Origin: Syntrophaceae bacterium
GTDB taxonomy: Bacteria; Desulfobacterota; Syntrophia; Syntrophales; Smithellaceae
Length of the DNA stretch: 36,881 bases
NCBI GenBank assembly: GCA_003139775.1
Contig: PLGI01000169.1
Coordinates: 1-36,881, forward strand
Direction of reading: 5' to 3'
Position 1 is the first letter of the stretch. The number at the start of each line of letters is the position of its first letter. Below the pieces are notes generated by a model that saw only the letters and a list, made by a program, of their open reading frames with translations, did no database searches and was not told the DNA's origin. The position numbers were made by a program, and so were the translations under genes. This document shows positions 32,745-36,881 of this stretch, piece after piece.

Positions 32745-33491
32745 ATGAGTCAATCAAAACCCAACTTCGCGATGGTTGCAATTTTTATTACATTTCTGTT
32801 TATTCAAGGTTGTGCGGCTGCCAAAATTCCACAAGCAACAAAAAATAATAGTGCTGCACTCGGGATAACAATAGATTTTTCAGTCCTTCCAGATCATTAT
32901 GAAACGTTTGATGTTGTGCAGGTATATTTTATAAAATTAGCCAATAAAGAAGATGCGTTAACAAAAGACATTATTTATAAGTCTAATTGTATATCATCCT
33001 TTAATTTACCGGTAACAGCTACTTACTTCCTAGACATTGAGCCTGGTTTCTATGCAGCAGTTGGCGCAATAGGTAGATAGTCATATAACCACGCAGATCG
33101 TAAATATGAAAAATATTGGGCGAAATTTGATTCTTTGATTTATTTTCCAGAACAAATGGTAAAAAAAACCATCACCGAGGTAAAATCTAACACGATGACC
33201 TATATGGGTAATTTCGTATTATCAGATGTCTCCTTGTTGGAAAAAATGCATAATTCTGACGAACTTCAAATCTATTATTATAACAATGAAATTTTTGATA
33301 AAGAACATCAATACCACAAGATAAATGAAACTTCCGGTAGCGTGTCTGCGAAATTCTTCTCACCGACCATGGTAGGTTTTGATAAATCAATAGATAAAGA
33401 AATAGAATTTCTGACTAGAATTAAAATGACATTCATATCTACAGACTGGGCCAATAGTATAAATCACAGACTGGAAATGCTTAACAAATGA
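32745..33491 (+). pseudogene. lipoprotein gene interrupted by one in-frame TAG
   Basis: The frame starts with a lipoprotein signal (lipobox FIQGC) and runs to a TAG at 33078-33080, directly after VGAIGR. The same frame continues without further stops from SYNHADRKYEKYWAKFDSL through VKSNTMTYMGNFVLSD to 33491. The two parts make one coherent lipoprotein of about 248 residues with one nonsense codon. GGACGGA precedes the ATG at 32745. The gene is either recently inactivated or read through; a sequencing error is also possible. I do not recognise the family. Confidence 0.65.
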
Positions 33492-33617
33492 TCCATCCAA
33501 AGTTACTAAAAGCAAGTTGAAAGAAAATAATATCTAACGCGTCAGTTTAATGGTGCACTACGACGTCATGGTCGCAATGATTATTTTCTAAACACTTAAT
33601 TAAAATAGGGGATTAAA

Positions 33618-34211
33618 ATGCGATTTTCAAAACGGCGCTTAATTGTAGTTTTTTTATTATTTATTCTCTTGGATGGTTGTGCGGCTTATCTAGTTCCTGA
33701 AACAAAAGATCCCAAAGATAAACTATCTTGGGCGCGATCTCTTATTAATACAGGCAGGCCTCTACCTGCTGAAAAATTAATTAATGAATCTATTGAGATT
33801 TATTCCAGAGAAAATAATATGGCTATGCTCGGTGAAGCATATTGGTTGTATGGAATGTTGGAGTATGGGTTTCCAAAAGGCAATGATAAAACCAAAAAAA
33901 CTGCTATTGAATACTACGAAAAGGCCCTAAAATATTTCAATGAATATTTCACAAAGGTATCATACAATAATGATGATCGTTATTATGCAAATCATTATTT
34001 CGATGCAAGTAGCTCTGCCATGTATTTGGGGGATTCATATGATCCGGAAATTGATCGTGATAAGGCTTGCAAATCATATGATTTAAGCATTAAATATAAC
34101 AAGATAGGGATGGAAATAAAGCCTAACGCAAAAATTAATGTCCCCAAAGGTTTTCCTAATTTTAAAGAATTTATTATCTCTAAACAAGTAAAAGCAAAAT
34201 GTTTGAATTAA
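33618..34211 (+). CDS. lipoprotein with TPR-like helices
   Basis: This 197-residue protein has a signal ending in the lipobox LLDGC. The mature part has helical repeats (LSWARSLINTGRPLPAEKLI, MAMLGEAYWLYGMLEYG, AIEYYEKALKYFNEYF) resembling tetratricopeptide repeats. TAGGGGATTAAA precedes the ATG. It follows the broken lipoprotein on the same strand and shares its AT-rich composition, so both may have been acquired together. The role is unknown. Confidence 0.7.
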   Translation: MRFSKRRLIVVFLLFILLDGCAAYLVPETKDPKDKLSWARSLINTGRPLPAEKLINESIEIYSRENNMAMLGEAYWLYGMLEYGFPKGNDKTKKTAIEYYEKALKYFNEYFTKVSYNNDDRYYANHYFDASSSAMYLGDSYDPEIDRDKACKSYDLSIKYNKIGMEIKPNAKINVPKGFPNFKEFIISKQVKAKCLN

Positions 34212-34379
34212 AACATGACATCCAGTTTCAATAAAAGTGTAATTGTGAATAATGAGATCAAACTTGAAATATCATTTCTACTAACATCCCCTCCTGCGGA
34301 CGCGCTAAAACACGCCGATGACCGCTGATGTCACCCTTTGCCACGCTTTGTAAGGAATAAGTGAATACGAGTTAAAATA

Positions 34380-34420
34380 AAGATAGGGACATTGACCGTT
34401 ATCATCCCTGCCCCTATCTT
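34380..34420. terminator. possible terminator hairpin
   Basis: AAGATAGGG and CCCTATCTT form a 9-bp stem around a 23-base loop between the convergent lipoprotein and protease genes. The location fits a terminator; the loop is long and no strong T-run follows. The rest of the 34212-34468 gap holds nothing else evident. Confidence 0.4.
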
Positions 34421-34468
34421 ACTTCAGATTAACTAAATCAACTGCGATCTTGGATTTATCTACGTTTC

Positions 34469-35278
34469 TTATTTTTTAGAAATCATATTTTCGCCGCGGC
34501 GCACTGTCCAGAAATCGTCGGAAAGATTTCTATCCACGACGTATTTATAGGGCAAGGTAAAATACCCTTTCATCCCCCAGTTATCTCCCCAGGAATTACG
34601 CACAATAAATCTCTCCTTGGCATCGTCGTAACCCACGGCAAGAACAGCGTGTCCGCCAAGTGATTTTTCACCTTGCCCCGGCATGTTCACGACGCCGGTT
34701 TTTGCCACTACCTGCGATTCAAAACTTTCATACACCGTAAAACCAAAGACAAACGGAAAGCCATCAGCCAGGCACGCGCGCATTTCATCGAGCGTAATAA
34801 TTCGGCGATAAGAAGTAATTTTATGATTCGCCGCATCTTTGTAACAAGCTGGAGTTGGTTTAACCTGGAATTTTGAGATAATATAAGGCCATTTCGTCTC
34901 CGAACAAACACCTTGTTTGGCCAGTGTCTTGATGCCATCGCGGATCATGGCGCCGGAGTCGGATTGAATGGTGTGTTCAACGGCTCTTTCGTCATAGTAA
35001 ATAAACAGTCTGCTGAAATCCTCAAAAGAAATTTTATCCTTCCTTTCCAGAAATTCCAGCGCGCCGGCCAGAGCATTGGCGGTGCAACTGCCCAGTTGTC
35101 CCTGATCTTCCACTTTCGAACAGAGTGGCCGCAAATCAACAAGCGGAGGTAACTTTGCCGGTATACGAAGCACGGCGCTAAGCATATAATCACGTTGATC
35201 GGGCACATCGGGTACCCACCCATAGCCTGAACGTTTAAGCTTACTTTTTTTTGAAGCAACAACTTTTTTTACCGGCAT
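34469..35278 (-). CDS. papain-family (C1A) cysteine protease
   Basis: This 269-residue protein has the complete papain triad: Cys65 in DQGQLGSCTANALAGA, His in KSLGGHAVLAVGYDD and Asn in FIVRNSWGDNWGMKGYF. The N-terminus is Lys-rich (VASKKSKLKRSG) with no signal peptide, followed by a short VPDVPDQRDY segment usual before the mature domain in bacterial members. The start at 35278 is chosen for its ACAAGGAGATTTAT ribosome site; a frame open to 35398 lacks one. No large inhibitory propeptide is seen. Confidence 0.88.
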   Translation of the reverse strand: MPVKKVVASKKSKLKRSGYGWVPDVPDQRDYMLSAVLRIPAKLPPLVDLRPLCSKVEDQGQLGSCTANALAGALEFLERKDKISFEDFSRLFIYYDERAVEHTIQSDSGAMIRDGIKTLAKQGVCSETKWPYIISKFQVKPTPACYKDAANHKITSYRRIITLDEMRACLADGFPFVFGFTVYESFESQVVAKTGVVNMPGQGEKSLGGHAVLAVGYDDAKERFIVRNSWGDNWGMKGYFTLPYKYVVDRNLSDDFWTVRRGENMISKK

Positions 35279-35504
35279 ATAAATCTCCTTGTTTAAAAAA
35301 TATTTGTGAACCATTGTTAAGTAAGTTTTTGCAGGATACAAAAAAGATGAGGATAAAACAAACGTTTTTTCCGCAGGGATTATAAAGAAAGTTGTCAAAC
35401 GTACTTTATCGACTTCATCTACTTAGTTTCAGTATTGGATAGTTGTCGGAATTAAGGATTACCATTTGTAAATATGTTTTTTCTACGGGATTGGTTTCTC
35501 CATC

Positions 35505-36881
35505 TTATGTAAGCTGATACCCTTTTTCTCGAAATAATCTCAGACAGGCATCTACGACAGTATTATCGTAATGGGTTCCTTTATTCTTTTCGATTTCGGC
35601 CAGTGCCGCATCTATTCCCAAGCCGGGACGATAGGGCCGATGGGAAGCCATGGCTTCCACCACGTCGGCCACAGCCATAATGCGGGCCTCTATAATAATT
35701 TCATTCCCTTTCAGATTTCTTGGATAGCCGGATCCGTTCATCCTTTCATGGTGCTGGTAAACAATTTGTGCCAGCGGCCAAGGAGATTCCACATCCTTCA
35801 GCATCTCGTATCCACTTTGGGAGTGGTCTTTAATCAGATCAAATTCGATGTCTGTCAGCTTGGTAGGCTTTGACAATATCTCCGCGGGGATAGATAATTT
35901 CCCGATGTCATGAATGGAACCAGCCATACGGATTCCATCAATTTTATCTTTGGGCAACCCCATCTCCATGGCAATAGCCCTGGCAAGATCCGCTGTTCTG
36001 ACCTGATGACCGGCTGTATAGGGATCTCTCATCTCTACAGCGGATACCATGACCTGGATGGTCACGCCGAAAGACTTCCTGAGACTTTCAAGGGTCTGTT
36101 GAAGTTCCGCCTCCGCCTTCCTGCGTTCGGTGATATCTCGTCCTATTCCCCGAAATCCTACGGGGTTACCCTGCTTGTCCCTGATCAAGGAGACGACTAT
36201 TTCAAAAAATCCCTGTTCCCTGTTCTTTTTCACTAGATTCCATAAAAATGGTTTACCCGTTTTGTCTGTCAGGAAAATTTCGCCAAAATATTGCATGATC
36301 TTTTCAATATCATCGGGTGCACTGATTTTCTTAAAAGGCATCCCAATCAGTTCCTCCTCAGAGTATCCGCTCATTTTACAGGAAGAAGCATTAACGAACG
36401 TGATATTTCCCTTGATATCTGTTTCAAAGTAAACGTCTTCCATCTCTTCAAGGATGGTCCGGTATTTCCCCTCGCTCTCACGAAAGGCCTCCTCCGCCTT
36501 TTTGCGGTCAGAAATGTCGATAAAACTTTCAAGATAACAATTCCTTCCATTAATGGTAATAGGATAAACAGTTTTCAGGATGTCTATTTGATGACCATCA
36601 GCATGAATGAGCTTCCGTTCAGACTGATGGACAATTTGACCAAGATCTTTGACGGGGCATTTGCCTGTCAAAGCCGGACAAACCAATGAGTTACATATCT
36701 GTCCGGTAATCCTCTCTTTAGGTAGCCCGATCATTTCTATAGCAGCCGGATTAACTTCAGTAATGATTTGAGTGTCCATGTCAATGATGAAAATGCCGGT
36801 TCCAACTTTATCGAAGATGGCCTGTAGTTTTGTCTCACTCTCCCGTAGTGTGTCCTCTGCTTGCTTGCGCTCGGTGACATC
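35505..36881 (-). CDS. PAS-PAS-HD-GYP signalling protein (partial, 5' end outside)
   Basis: At least 458 residues are visible, and the frame is still open at the window's right edge, beginning within a DVTERKQAED-type PAC end of a further PAS unit. Two PAS domains follow (IFDKVGTGIFIIDMDTQ; ILEEMEDVYFETDIKGN), the second closing with FRGIGRDITERRKAE, then a full HD-GYP domain: HQVRTADLA, SIHDIGKLSIP, HHERMNGSGYP and AVADVVEAMASHRPYRPG. The metal ligands and the GYP motif are intact, so it should degrade cyclic di-GMP in response to a PAS-sensed signal. An ATG at 36777-36779 is internal. Confidence 0.92.
   Translation of the reverse strand, partial: DVTERKQAEDTLRESETKLQAIFDKVGTGIFIIDMDTQIITEVNPAAIEMIGLPKERITGQICNSLVCPALTGKCPVKDLGQIVHQSERKLIHADGHQIDILKTVYPITINGRNCYLESFIDISDRKKAEEAFRESEGKYRTILEEMEDVYFETDIKGNITFVNASSCKMSGYSEEELIGMPFKKISAPDDIEKIMQYFGEIFLTDKTGKPFLWNLVKKNREQGFFEIVVSLIRDKQGNPVGFRGIGRDITERRKAEAELQQTLESLRKSFGVTIQVMVSAVEMRDPYTAGHQVRTADLARAIAMEMGLPKDKIDGIRMAGSIHDIGKLSIPAEILSKPTKLTDIEFDLIKDHSQSGYEMLKDVESPWPLAQIVYQHHERMNGSGYPRNLKGNEIIIEARIMAVADVVEAMASHRPYRPGLGIDAALAEIEKNKGTHYDNTVVDACLRLFREKGYQLT

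Noticed and set aside
1-36881. CRISPR array
   Set aside because: No regularly spaced direct repeats were seen; the repeats present are isolated palindromes.

Overview
The window looks like a chromosomal segment of a Gram-negative anaerobe of the deltaproteobacterial type (Desulfobacterota, perhaps Syntrophales-like). This placement is an inference. It rests on the compact prmC-murA-hisD-ubiE block, LolA- and LpxL-family envelope proteins, many lipoproteins, a PAS/HD-GYP regulator, and abundant small palindromic repeats. No rRNA or other decisive phylogenetic marker is present.

Region 1 (1-12,944) is AT-rich accessory DNA ending exactly at the 3' end of a tRNA-Arg(CCT) gene on the minus strand, the classic position of an integrated island. 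It carries anti-phage style genes: a two-helix membrane protein next to a caspase-like protease (186-1734); a complete restriction-modification locus with two tandem methyltransferases (plus strand) converging on two PD-(D/E)XK nuclease genes and a controller protein (minus strand), with a C-box-like operator upstream of the controller; an AlkA-type glycosylase; a secreted SNase-family nuclease; an AIPR-family nuclease; another XRE regulator; and small lipoproteins, one followed by what looks like a decayed integron attC site.

Region 2 (13,193-25,005) is a minus-strand biosynthetic operon, or set of operons. In transcription order it encodes a hotdog dehydratase, FabG ketoreductase, LolA-like protein, DUF3261-like lipoprotein, LpxL-family acyltransferase, an unknown protein, a BtrH-like cysteine acyltransferase, an ABC-2 ATPase and permease, ACP, an intact ketosynthase, a ketosynthase homologue lacking the active-site Cys (chain-length-factor-like), and a B12-binding radical SAM enzyme. 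It resembles aryl-polyene/type II fatty-acid clusters, but an ABC exporter and a BtrH-like enzyme stand where an MMPL exporter would be expected. Several hairpin-rich repeats and a doubly broken small gene interrupt it.

Region 3 (about 25,546-27,850) is a run of four plus-strand genes separated by attC-like sites: an integron cassette array with no visible integrase, set in minus-strand core genes. A fragment of a Pif1-like helicase lies next to it.

Region 4 (27,868-32,539) is core metabolism on the minus strand: ubiE/menG, a small unknown gene, hisD, murA and prmC. prmC carries an in-frame palindromic repeat that adds roughly 30-35 residues.

Region 5 (32,745-36,881) has a lipoprotein gene interrupted by one amber codon, a TPR-like lipoprotein, a papain-family protease, and the 3' part of a PAS-PAS-HD-GYP regulator that runs off the right edge.
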